This document shows, piece after piece, positions 1 to 7,248 of a stretch of 64,000 nucleotides of DNA (within the stretch, counting starts at the first letter, position 1; each line of letters opens with the position of its first letter). Source of the DNA: Nocardia sp. CNY236. GTDB lineage: Bacteria > Actinomycetota > Actinomycetes > Mycobacteriales > Mycobacteriaceae. The notes under the pieces are model-generated. The model saw only the letters and a program-made list of their open reading frames with translations, ran no database searches and was not told the DNA's origin. The stretch covers positions 1 through 64,000 of the forward strand of contig NZ_AXVD01000001.1 of the NCBI RefSeq assembly GCF_000482385.1. The letters run 5' to 3'. Both the position numbers and the translations under genes were made by a program.

Positions 1-35
1 GGTCGATTACGAGCCACAATGTCGAAATTGCAGGC

Positions 36-263
36 TCAGCAGTCCGGGCGACCGATGCAACCACGCAAGATGTCCAGCAGGTCTCCGTTGAGCAATAGCT
101 CGGCACTACCAGTGCCGCTACTCCCACTCCCGGACTCTTGAATCTGCGTCGCCGGGGCAGCTGGTTCCAGCGACAACGGAGCTGCTACAGCCGTTCCACT
201 GGCTACAGCGGCACCCATTGTGAGCGCAGCAAAGCCGGCGGACACGATACGAAGAGTACGCAT
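36..263 (-). CDS. Small secreted protein, unknown function
   Basis: A 75-residue protein with a clear Sec signal peptide: Arg/Lys-poor start MRTLRIVSAG, a hydrophobic Ala-rich stretch to about residue 27, and an AVAAP cleavage region. The mature part is about 47 residues, Ser/Gly-rich in the middle, and ends in a short segment with two cysteines (CIGRPDC) that could form a disulfide loop. The ATG at 263 has a good GAGGTGA ribosome binding site about 5 nt upstream. I do not recognise a family. It probably acts outside the cytoplasm; its role is unknown. Confidence 0.7.
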   Translation of the reverse strand: MRTLRIVSAGFAALTMGAAVASGTAVAAPLSLEPAAPATQIQESGSGSSGTGSAELLLNGDLLDILRGCIGRPDC

Positions 264-594
264 ACGATCACCTCATCTGAAAATAACTCTGGTCAGATTT
301 GACGAAGTCATTAGAACAACTCCGAACTCGTTTGGCAACCCTATTCAGAACGACCAGCGGTATTCGGCCAGCGGTATTCGGTCGACTTCGGCTGCGCGCG
401 GCCTCGATCATGGTCGAACAACACATCGCTCTTTCAATTGTTTTGGAGCACAGCTCGATACGTCGCGCAGGGCTTCGAATCGACCGGAAAGTAGATCTGT
501 ATGCCGCGATCGCACGGATCATTCGAATTCCGCTGCTCAGGCGTTTCTTCTACTTCCTTCGGTAGCTTCGGTTTCGGGCCGTGACGCATAACGA
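264..594. other. Gene-free stretch between small secreted gene and IS element
   Basis: No convincing gene is seen on either strand. The part nearest 263 must hold the promoter of the small secreted gene. A 14-bp unit CCAGCGGTATTCGG is present twice in tandem (354-367 and 368-381). Local base composition is less GC-rich than the genes. The right edge is the CTAG target of the IS insertion. Confidence 0.5.
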
Positions 595-613
595 CTAGGT
601 TGCGTCTCCTAAT
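595..613 (+). repeat. Left terminal inverted repeat of the IS
   Basis: Nineteen bases identical to the reverse complement of 2181-2199. The TAG stop codon of the transposase (complement of 595-597) lies inside the CTAG end, so the last residues (GDAT) and the stop are encoded by the repeat and the target sequence. Confidence 0.9.
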
Positions 614-1542
614 AGCTTGAGCCATTCGACGATCAGGGCCAGGACGAGTCCGGCCCGGTAGGTCAGGGCCAACTTGTCGTAGCGGGTGGCGATGGCGCGC
701 CACCGTTTCGCCTTGTTGAAAGCGCGTTCCACGACGTTGCGGCGCCTGTAAGTCTCGGTGTCGAAGTCCGGTGCCCGTCCGCCTGCACGTCCTTTGCGTT
801 TGCGGTTGGCGATCTGATCGGCCCGCTCCGGGATCACCGCTTTGATCCGCCTACGGCGCAGTAGTTTCCGGTTCGATCTTGCTGAGTACGCCTTGTCACC
901 GATCAACTGGTCGGGAGTCGTGCGTGGTGCTCCGCTGTCGAGCCGGGGCACCGCAACACCGTCGAGCACGTTCGGCAGCATCGGGCTGTCTGCGGCCTGA
1001 CCGGGTGTGATGAGCACCGCCAAGCCGCGTCCGTTGCCGTCGGTGACCAGATGGGCTTTGGTGGTGAGCCCGCCGCGGGAGCGGCCGATAGCATGGTCGG
1101 CCGGTTCGTCGTGCAGATTCTTGTAATTCGATGGGGCCCCTGTGTGGCGGGCGAGGCTCGCGCCGTGCTGGTGTACCCGCACGATCGTGGCGTCGATCGA
1201 GATCACCCAGTCGAAGTTGCCGGTGGCATCGGCGAGAGTCAGCAGCGCGGTCAGCACCTTGTCCCACGTGCCGTCGCCTGCATAGCGGCGGTGCCGCTTC
1301 CACACCGTCTGCCATGGCCCGAATATCTCGGGCAGGTCCCGCCATGGGATTCCGGTCCGCAGCCGGAACAGCATGCCTTCGATTACGCGGCGACTGTTGG
1401 CGAAGTTGCGGCCCACGCGGCCCTGGGATTTCGGCAGCAACAACTCCAACAGTTCCCACTGCTCATCGGTCAACCCCTGATATCGATCACCAACCGCCAC
1501 AACCACGCTGATATTGGAGTACACGCGGGGGCTCCGTTCCAT
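595..1542 (-). CDS. IS5-family DDE transposase
   Basis: Cut-and-paste transposase of about 315 residues. The N-terminal DUF4096-like domain is visible (LTDEQWELLELLLP, then GMLFRLRTGIPWRDLPE). The DDE catalytic residues are in ISIDATIV (first Asp), LIGDKAYSA (second Asp) and the YRRRNVVERAFNKAKRWR block, which is the family's Y-R-E-K signature with the Glu. The reading frame is unbroken. I chose the ATG at 1542 because it leaves 84 bp to the divergent acetyltransferase start. An ATG at 1599 or a GTG closer to GDRYQGL are alternatives. The stop codon sits in the terminal repeat. Confidence 0.88.
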   Translation of the reverse strand: MERSPRVYSNISVVVAVGDRYQGLTDEQWELLELLLPKSQGRVGRNFANSRRVIEGMLFRLRTGIPWRDLPEIFGPWQTVWKRHRRYAGDGTWDKVLTALLTLADATGNFDWVISIDATIVRVHQHGASLARHTGAPSNYKNLHDEPADHAIGRSRGGLTTKAHLVTDGNGRGLAVLITPGQAADSPMLPNVLDGVAVPRLDSGAPRTTPDQLIGDKAYSARSNRKLLRRRRIKAVIPERADQIANRKRKGRAGGRAPDFDTETYRRRNVVERAFNKAKRWRAIATRYDKLALTYRAGLVLALIVEWLKLLGDAT

Positions 1543-1626
1543 GGCCGGGGTTGCCGAAAAGCGTTGGACGGTTTGATCAATACGCGACAGGATGACCATT
1601 GACCGTGGCAGCGGGAGGGGCTTGGG

Positions 1627-2175
1627 GTGGATGTCTTTTTGCTGACAGACCGTCTCGTCCTGCGTCGGTTCACCGACGCCGACATCGAGAATTTGGTTTG
1701 GCTGGATAGCGAGCCCGCGGTGATGAGGTTCCTGACCGGTGAGCCCACACCGCGCGGCGAGATCGAGCACGAGGTGCTGCCCGGGATCCTGCGCGACTAC
1801 CAGCTGAGTCCGGCCGGACGCTTTGCCGTCATCGAGCGATCCACCACGGCGTTCGTGGGCTGGCTGGCCTTACAGCCGCCGTGGGACGGCAGCGTCACAG
1901 ACGTAGAACTCGGATACCGGCTCACGCCGTCCGTCTGGGGCCTCGGATACGCTACCGAGGGCGCGCGGGCGTTGATCCGGAAGGGCTTTACCGAACTCGG
2001 CGTAGGGCGGGTCTGGGCCCAGACCATGGTGGTCAACATCGCGTCTCGCCGCGTCATGGAGAAGGCCGGTCTCACCTACGTTCGAACTTTCCACCAGCAC
2101 TTCGACGACCCACTACCCGGCACCGAACACGGCGAGGTCGAGTACGAACTCCACCGAGCCGACTGGGCAGAGTAG
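1627..2175 (+). CDS. GNAT (RimJ/RimL-type) N-acetyltransferase, IS passenger
   Basis: A 182-residue acetyltransferase that would transfer acetyl from acetyl-CoA to an amine; the substrate is unknown. It begins TDRLVLRRFTDADIENLV, the usual opening of RimJ/RimL-like GNATs. It has the ELGYRLTPSVWGLGYATEGARALI block (acetyl-CoA binding, with the Q/RxxGxG/A-type loop as VWGLGYA) and the late NIASRRVMEKAGLTY motif. Start is GTG at 1627. It is divergent to the transposase and lies wholly between the IS repeats, so it should move with the element. RimJ/RimL-like GNATs acetylate ribosomal proteins, antibiotics or small amines; nothing here decides which. Confidence 0.85.
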   Translation: MDVFLLTDRLVLRRFTDADIENLVWLDSEPAVMRFLTGEPTPRGEIEHEVLPGILRDYQLSPAGRFAVIERSTTAFVGWLALQPPWDGSVTDVELGYRLTPSVWGLGYATEGARALIRKGFTELGVGRVWAQTMVVNIASRRVMEKAGLTYVRTFHQHFDDPLPGTEHGEVEYELHRADWAE

Positions 2176-2180
2176 GAATC

Positions 2181-2199
2181 ATTAGGAGACGCAACCTAG
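2181..2199 (+). repeat. Right terminal inverted repeat of the IS
   Basis: ATTAGGAGACGCAACCTAG, exact reverse complement of the left end. Its outer CTAG supplies part of the TAG stop codon of the neighbouring metallohydrolase gene. Confidence 0.9.
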
Positions 2200-2708
2200 C
2201 CGAGTCGCACACCACAGCCGAGCATGGTGGTACGCAACAGCAACCCGGCCTCGGGGCCGACGATGCCGTCGACCAGATCGATATAGCGACAGCAGAATTC
2301 GGATCCGTGGGGCGCTACGGTAGCTGGCGCCGGCTCCAGATGGTGTGCCAACTCGTGCAACACGACCAATTCACGCAGCGCCCACACGCTGGCGCCGGTA
2401 TGCGTCGGTACTGCGATCACTGCGCGCTCGCCCTCGTAATGTGCGGCAGTGGTGCCGTTCCGAGCCCGAACGCGGACCGGTACGGCTGCCCGGTGCCACC
2501 GCAACCTGATCCAGTGCAGGGCAAGCACCTTGCAAACGTAGTCCTGCACCGACTCCACCGAGGCAAACCGACGCTCGATCGGCAAAGTCACCTGCGATCC
2601 GTACAGTTCGATCGTGCGCGTGCGGTGTTGGTCTGCACGGTCGAATACCCCGCGTACCAGGTGCTCGGCGTCGTACACCTGCGCACGCTGCGTATCACGC
2701 ACACTCAT
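2196..2708 (-). CDS. HEXXH putative metallohydrolase (TIGR04338-like)
   Basis: A 170-residue predicted zinc metallohydrolase. The motif HELAHH (zinc-binding HEXXH) is at about residue 118, followed by APHGSEFCCRYIDL, where a further ligand is likely. I recognise the overall pattern as the actinobacterial TIGR04338 family, of unknown function. It overlaps the upstream DUF2786 gene by 4 bases (ATGA), so the two are translationally coupled; the same pairing is usual in mycobacteria. The IS sits exactly at its end: the TAG stop is formed from the CTAG target, so the protein appears complete although the insertion touches the gene. Confidence 0.8.
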   Translation of the reverse strand: MSVRDTQRAQVYDAEHLVRGVFDRADQHRTRTIELYGSQVTLPIERRFASVESVQDYVCKVLALHWIRLRWHRAAVPVRVRARNGTTAAHYEGERAVIAVPTHTGASVWALRELVVLHELAHHLEPAPATVAPHGSEFCCRYIDLVDGIVGPEAGLLLRTTMLGCGVRLG

Positions 2709-3577
2709 CCCGCCCAGCTGCCCTTGGGTTCCAATTGTCCACGTGCGGAATGCAGTTCGGGTGAGGTTGCGATACGTGCCGCACGGCCCGCACGGTCTCC
2801 TGCCGCCCGCGATGCCGCCGCATACCCGGTCGATGCTTGCGGACCGCGCCAGGTGCCGCGCGCCTGGGATGCTCGCGCATAGAAGTCGCGCAGCTCGATC
2901 TCCTTGTCACGCAAAGCGACCGCGACGCTGGGGAAGGCGTTCGTGCCACGCGCCGCACCGTCCGCCTCGGCCCGCGCCTGCGCTTCAGTGTCTGCCTTCA
3001 CCGCAGCCAGGCGCCGTCCGACGCGGTCGGCAAAGGCCATGTGAAAATTCAGGCGCGCGGTCACGCCGGCCACAGGTACCCGCGCTCGATGCCGGACCCG
3101 TCGACCCCCGCGCTGCGCCACCACGATCTTCTCCATGGTCGCCGACCGGTAGGCGCCCGACTTGATGTACAGATCCGATGCCCGCACCATCTGCACCAAC
3201 AGACTCGCATACAACGCCGCGCAGGCGTCGATATCGGCGGGAAAGCCGTAGGCGTAGACCTGTGTGGAGGTTCGGGCTACGTCGCAGTGCACGTCATTGG
3301 CCGACGCAATCGCAACGAACAGGTGGACGTAGGTGCGCAACCCGCGCTTGCCCGGCTCACCGATGGTGATCACTCGCTGCACCGGCGTGGGCTTGCGCTC
3401 ACGTCCGGAGATATGGGCACGCGCCACAGCGAGGTCGATGGACGATTTGGTGGCCAGCCGCTGGGCGGCGGCGAGGAACGCGTCGGCTTCGTGCTCGTTG
3501 TCGGTGGACTCGGCCTTGCGCAGCAGTCCCCCGATGCGGGTGAGCATCCGGTCCGGAACTGCATTCGGCGACGTCAT
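2705..3577 (-). CDS. DUF2786 domain-containing protein
   Basis: A 290-residue protein. The N-terminal DUF2786 domain is recognisable from RMLTRIGGLLRKAESTDNEHEADAFLAAAQRLATK (residues about 10-45), a helical segment of unknown function. The remainder resembles the usual actinobacterial extension, with an Ala/Arg-rich tail. It is the first gene of a two-gene unit with the HEXXH protein, joined by an ATGA overlap at 2705-2708. Function is unknown; the pairing suggests the two act together. Confidence 0.8.
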   Translation of the reverse strand: MTSPNAVPDRMLTRIGGLLRKAESTDNEHEADAFLAAAQRLATKSSIDLAVARAHISGRERKPTPVQRVITIGEPGKRGLRTYVHLFVAIASANDVHCDVARTSTQVYAYGFPADIDACAALYASLLVQMVRASDLYIKSGAYRSATMEKIVVAQRGGRRVRHRARVPVAGVTARLNFHMAFADRVGRRLAAVKADTEAQARAEADGAARGTNAFPSVAVALRDKEIELRDFYARASQARGTWRGPQASTGYAAASRAAGDRAGRAARIATSPELHSARGQLEPKGSWAG

Positions 3578-3697
3578 CGCCGGCCAGCCTAGCGCGCGGT
3601 CGCGGCGGTATCGCGCATACCAGCGCAGACCATGTATCTTGCCTTGTGCACCGGCAGGGTGTGCTGCCGCTCACGATTGATCTTGGAGTGTTTGCCG

Positions 3698-5008
3698 ATG
3701 GCCGTGATGAAAGTGTCGTCCCTACGACTGGCGCGTGGGCCGCGGGCGGCGCTGGCAGGCGCCGCAGTGGCGCTCCTGGTCACCGCATTCACCAGCGCCT
3801 GTTCCAGCGACAGCGGGAGCAACGCCATCGACCAGAACCTCACCGGCCGCGGTCCGATCACCTACGTCGAAGGCAAGGACATCACCCAGACCGGCGCGGT
3901 CAAACAGCTGATCGCACGCTGGAACGCCGCGCACCCGGACGAGCAGGTGACCTTCAAGGAACAGTCGAACGACGCCACCCAGCAATACGACGACCTGGTG
4001 GAGCACATGCGCTCCGAACAGTCGGGCTACGACGTGGTCGCCCTGGACGTTCCATGGACCGCCCAGTTCGCCGCGAACGGCTGGATCCAGCCGCTGAAGG
4101 ACACCTTCGCCATCGACACCAGCGGTCTACTGTCGCCGACGGTAGCCAGCGCCACCTACAACGACACCCTCTACGCGGCACCACGCAACACCAATGGCGG
4201 CCTGCTGTACTACCGCACGGACCTGGTGTCCGAGCCACCGAAGACCTGGAACGAGATGTTGGCGCAGTGCGATATCGCACGCGAACAGAACATCGGCTGC
4301 TATGCAGGCCAGTTCGCGGCCTACGAGGGGTTGACCGTGAACGCGGCCGAGGTGATCAATGCCTACGGTGGCAGCTTCGTCGGCTCCGACGGCTCCACCC
4401 CGACGGTCGACAGTCCGCAATCACGCGCAGGGCTGCAAGTCCTGGTCGACGCCTACCGCGACGGCGACATTCCGAAGGAAGCGATCACCTTCAAGGAGGC
4501 CGAGTCCGGCAACGCCTTCGAACAGGGCAAGCTGATGTTCCTGCGCTCCTGGCCGCACACCTTCGCCGACCTCAGCCGCGAGACCTCCGCGGTGAAGGAC
4601 GACTTCGCGGTCGCGCCACTGCCCGGGGAGGACGGGATCGGCGCCTCCACTCTGGGGGGCTACAACGCCGCGATCAGCGCCTTCTCCGAACACAAGGCCA
4701 CCGCGCTGGACTTCCTGCGCTTCTTGATCAGCAATGACGCACAGCACATCGTCGCCGCCGGCGCGCTGCCCCCGGTACGCGCCTCGGTGTACGACGATCC
4801 GGCGCTGATCGCCAAGATGCCGTATCTGCCCGCGCTGAAGGATTCCATCGCCAATGCGGTACCGCGCCCGGTGACGCCGTTCTACTCCGCGGTGTCCAAG
4901 GCCATCCAGGACAACGCTTACGCCGCGTTGGAGGGAGTCAAGTCCGTCGACGACGCGATCGGCGACATGCAGACAGGCATCGAAACCGCCGGATCGGGAA
5001 CGCGCTGA
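3698..5008 (+). CDS. Extracellular solute-binding lipoprotein, LpqY/ThuE-like sugar ABC importer
   Basis: A 436-residue lipoprotein that would capture a sugar, probably trehalose or a related glycoside, for the two permeases encoded next. The signal peptide is followed by the lipobox TSAC near residue 35, so Cys would be lipidated. The mature protein has the family 1 solute-binding pattern (YDVVALDVPWTAQFAANGWIQPL, LYAAPRNTNGGLLYYRTDLV, FEQGKLMFLRSWPH, TLGGYNAAIS). I chose ATG 3698 because it opens the signal peptide and has GGAG 10 nt upstream. Gene order and sequence resemble lpqY-sugA-sugB of mycobacteria, but the substrate is inferred. Confidence 0.85.
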   Translation: MAVMKVSSLRLARGPRAALAGAAVALLVTAFTSACSSDSGSNAIDQNLTGRGPITYVEGKDITQTGAVKQLIARWNAAHPDEQVTFKEQSNDATQQYDDLVEHMRSEQSGYDVVALDVPWTAQFAANGWIQPLKDTFAIDTSGLLSPTVASATYNDTLYAAPRNTNGGLLYYRTDLVSEPPKTWNEMLAQCDIAREQNIGCYAGQFAAYEGLTVNAAEVINAYGGSFVGSDGSTPTVDSPQSRAGLQVLVDAYRDGDIPKEAITFKEAESGNAFEQGKLMFLRSWPHTFADLSRETSAVKDDFAVAPLPGEDGIGASTLGGYNAAISAFSEHKATALDFLRFLISNDAQHIVAAGALPPVRASVYDDPALIAKMPYLPALKDSIANAVPRPVTPFYSAVSKAIQDNAYAALEGVKSVDDAIGDMQTGIETAGSGTR

Positions 5009-5079
5009 CAGGCTCCAGGAGACATGGTGTCGGATCCTTCGGGAACGGCGACGAACGTGCCCAATGACGAGTTCCTCCG

Positions 5080-6117
5080 GTGAAGGGTGGATTCGGCGCG
5101 CCGACCGCCCAGAAGCCGCGCAGATACAGCGCACAGACGCTCCAGAAGTTGCGCGAATACTCCGCGGCGAGCGTCCAGGAGTTGCGCAGATCCAGGAGAG
5201 CCTGGCTGTTCGTCACGCCCGTGCTGCTGGCACTCGCGATCGTCATCGGGTATCCGGTCGCTCGGGCAGTGTGGATGTCCTTCCACCAGGACCCCGGGCT
5301 CGACCCGGCGACGGGAATGTTCGTCGACGGCGGCAGCGCCGGTATCTCGAACTACACCCACTGGCTGTTGCAGCAGTGCCATACCGCGACCGGTGAGACG
5401 GTCGCGTGCCCGACCGGCACGCTCGGCTCGCAGTTCTGGGCCGCCGTCGGGGTCACCCTGTTCTTCACAGTCGTCACCGTTGCTCTCGAGCTGGCGCTCG
5501 GTCTCGGTATGGCCGTGGTCATGGGCAAGACCTTCCGTGGTCGGGCGCTGCTGCGCGCGGCCGTCCTGATCCCATGGGCCATCCCGACCGCGGTCACCGC
5601 ACGGTTGTGGGAGTTCATGTTCCAGTTCGACGGCGTGATCAACCGCGTCCTGGGCACAGAGTTGCTCTGGACCGCCGACCCGTGGTCGGCGCGCTTCGCG
5701 GTGATCGTGGCCGACGTGTGGAAGACCACCCCGTTCATGGCGTTGCTGCTGCTCGCCGGTCTGCAGATGATCCCGGCCGACGTGTACGAGGCAGCTCGCG
5801 TGGACGGCGCATCGGCGTGGCAGCGGTTCACGCAGATCACCCTGCCCCTGCTGAAGCCCGCGCTCCTGGTCGCAGTGCTGTTTCGAACCATGGACGCCCT
5901 GCGCATGTACGACCTGCCCGCGATCCTTACCTCGGGCAACCCTTCGACGCAGACGGTGTCGATCCTCGTCGTGGAGCAGGTTCGACAAGGCCCCTACAGC
6001 GCCGCGGCATTGTCCACGATCACCTTCGTGCTGATCTTCGCGGTGGCTTTCATGCTGGTGAAGGTGCTGGGTGCCAATGCGGTCCGTACCCAGGAAGAAC
6101 AGCGGAGGGCCGGATGA
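5080..6117 (+). CDS. Sugar ABC transporter permease (SugA-like)
   Basis: A 345-residue inner-membrane permease, MalF/SugA class, with about six membrane segments. The first is WLFVTPVLLALAIVIGYPVA, and a long periplasmic loop with two cysteines follows. The EAA loop that contacts the ATPase is seen as VYEAARVDGASAWQRFTQITLPLL. The GTG start at 5080 is 71 bp after the binding-protein gene. The first 40 residues are basic and unusual, with a repeated QTLQKLREYS/SVQELRRS pattern; a later start near the first membrane helix is possible. Its stop overlaps the SugB-like start by four bases (ATGA). Confidence 0.88.
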   Translation: MKGGFGAPTAQKPRRYSAQTLQKLREYSAASVQELRRSRRAWLFVTPVLLALAIVIGYPVARAVWMSFHQDPGLDPATGMFVDGGSAGISNYTHWLLQQCHTATGETVACPTGTLGSQFWAAVGVTLFFTVVTVALELALGLGMAVVMGKTFRGRALLRAAVLIPWAIPTAVTARLWEFMFQFDGVINRVLGTELLWTADPWSARFAVIVADVWKTTPFMALLLLAGLQMIPADVYEAARVDGASAWQRFTQITLPLLKPALLVAVLFRTMDALRMYDLPAILTSGNPSTQTVSILVVEQVRQGPYSAAALSTITFVLIFAVAFMLVKVLGANAVRTQEEQRRAG

Positions 6118-6983
6118 ATCCACACACCCCTGCCGCGCAATCGGTTCCGTGGACCAAGCGGCTCGGCTCGGTCCGGTTGTATCTCGGCGCCGCGATCGTG
6201 CTCGTCTGGGGGATGGCGCCGTTCTATTGGATGGCGGTCACCGCATTCCGCGACCCCGAGCACACCTTCGACAACACACCGTGGCCCACGCACCTCACGC
6301 TGGAGAACTTCCGAAACGCGTTCGATACCAGCCGCGGCAACGATTTCGGCCGAGCACTGGTGAACAGTGTGTTCATCGGTAGCGCCACGACCGTCATCGC
6401 ATTGCTGATCGGGGTGCTCGCCGCCTACGCGCTGGCCCGACTCACCTTCCGTGGCAAGTACCTGGTGTCCGGCCTGATTCTCGCCGCCTCGATGTTTCCG
6501 GTCGTGGTTTTGGTGACGCCATTGTTCCAGCTGTTCACCGATCTCGGCTGGATCGGCGAATACCAGGCGATGATCATCCCGAACATCTCCTTCGTTCTGC
6601 CGCTGACGGTCTACATCCTCGCGTCGTTCTTCGCCGATCTACCGTGGGAACTCGAGGAGGCCGCGCGGATAGACGGCGCCACCAAGATGCAGGCGTTCCG
6701 TCTGATCATGCTGCCGCTGGCCGCGCCGGCGGTCTTCACCACGGCGATCCTCGCGTTCATCGCGGCGGTCAACGAATACCTGCTGGCTCGTTTGCTTTCC
6801 AGCGACGAAACCGAACCGATCACGGTCGCGGTCGCCCGTTTCTCCGGCAACAACCCTCTGGTCGAGCCCTACGCCGCGATCATGGCAGCCGGGACCCTGG
6901 TCACCGTGCCGTTGGTCATCATGGTTCTGCTCTTCCAGCGTCGCATCATCTCCGGTCTCACCGCCGGTGGCGTGAAGAACTGA
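6114..6983 (+). CDS. Sugar ABC transporter permease (SugB-like)
   Basis: A 289-residue MalG/SugB-class permease. Membrane segments include YLGAAIVLVWGMAPFYWMAV and LIGVLAAYALARL. The EAA loop is WELEEAARIDGATKMQAFRLIMLPLAAPA. It is translationally coupled to the preceding permease by an ATGA overlap. In mycobacteria a sugC ATPase gene follows sugB; here the operon ends and a minisatellite follows. The energising ATPase must therefore be encoded elsewhere, perhaps shared between importers. Confidence 0.88.
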   Translation: MNPHTPAAQSVPWTKRLGSVRLYLGAAIVLVWGMAPFYWMAVTAFRDPEHTFDNTPWPTHLTLENFRNAFDTSRGNDFGRALVNSVFIGSATTVIALLIGVLAAYALARLTFRGKYLVSGLILAASMFPVVVLVTPLFQLFTDLGWIGEYQAMIIPNISFVLPLTVYILASFFADLPWELEEAARIDGATKMQAFRLIMLPLAAPAVFTTAILAFIAAVNEYLLARLLSSDETEPITVAVARFSGNNPLVEPYAAIMAAGTLVTVPLVIMVLLFQRRIISGLTAGGVKN

Positions 6984-7002
6984 TTCCCAGCCACCGACCA
7001 TC

Positions 7003-7093
7003 GTCTCGAACCCAGGCTGTCTCGAACCCCGGCCGTCTCGAACCCAGGCTGTCTCGAACCCCGGCCGTCTCCGAACCCCGGCCGTCTCGAACT
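7003..7093. repeat. 16-bp minisatellite, about 5.5 copies
   Basis: Units alternate between GTCTCGAACCCAGGCT and GTCTCGAACCCCGGCC (starts 7003, 7019, 7035, 7051), then a 17-bp variant at 7067 and a partial unit at 7084. It lies between the permease stop and the PBP gene, where a sugC-like ATPase gene would be expected. Confidence 0.9.
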
Positions 7094-7248
7094 CGACCCG
7101 CAGCCGAAGCCCACGCGGTGAACAATCGGCCCGCCAGAGGACGCCAACACGCGGTGCTGTGGGCGCCATCCCGCTAAGGTGCGAGTCATAGCTTCTTTCC
7201 GATCGTGTTCGTGCAGGTGAGTGTCCGACGCTACGGGAGGAGATAGTC

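Larger units (their letters stand above)
595..2199. mobile_element. IS5-family insertion sequence carrying a GNAT passenger gene
   Basis: The element is bounded by perfect 19-bp inverted repeats: CTAGGTTGCGTCTCCTAAT at 595-613 and its reverse complement at 2181-2199. CTAG is palindromic, so it may belong to the inverted repeat or be a duplicated CTAG (or TA) target; IS5-family elements are known for such targets. Between the repeats lie a full-length DDE transposase on the minus strand and a complete GNAT acetyltransferase on the plus strand that ends 5 bp before the right repeat. This is the layout of a transporter IS with a passenger gene. Both termini and the transposase catalytic motifs look intact, so it may be active. 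Confidence 0.85.

Noticed and set aside
4918-6123. 401-codon minus-strand frame opposite the permease genes
   Set aside because: Shadow of SugA-like gene, with His/Gln/Asp-rich composition and no family features.
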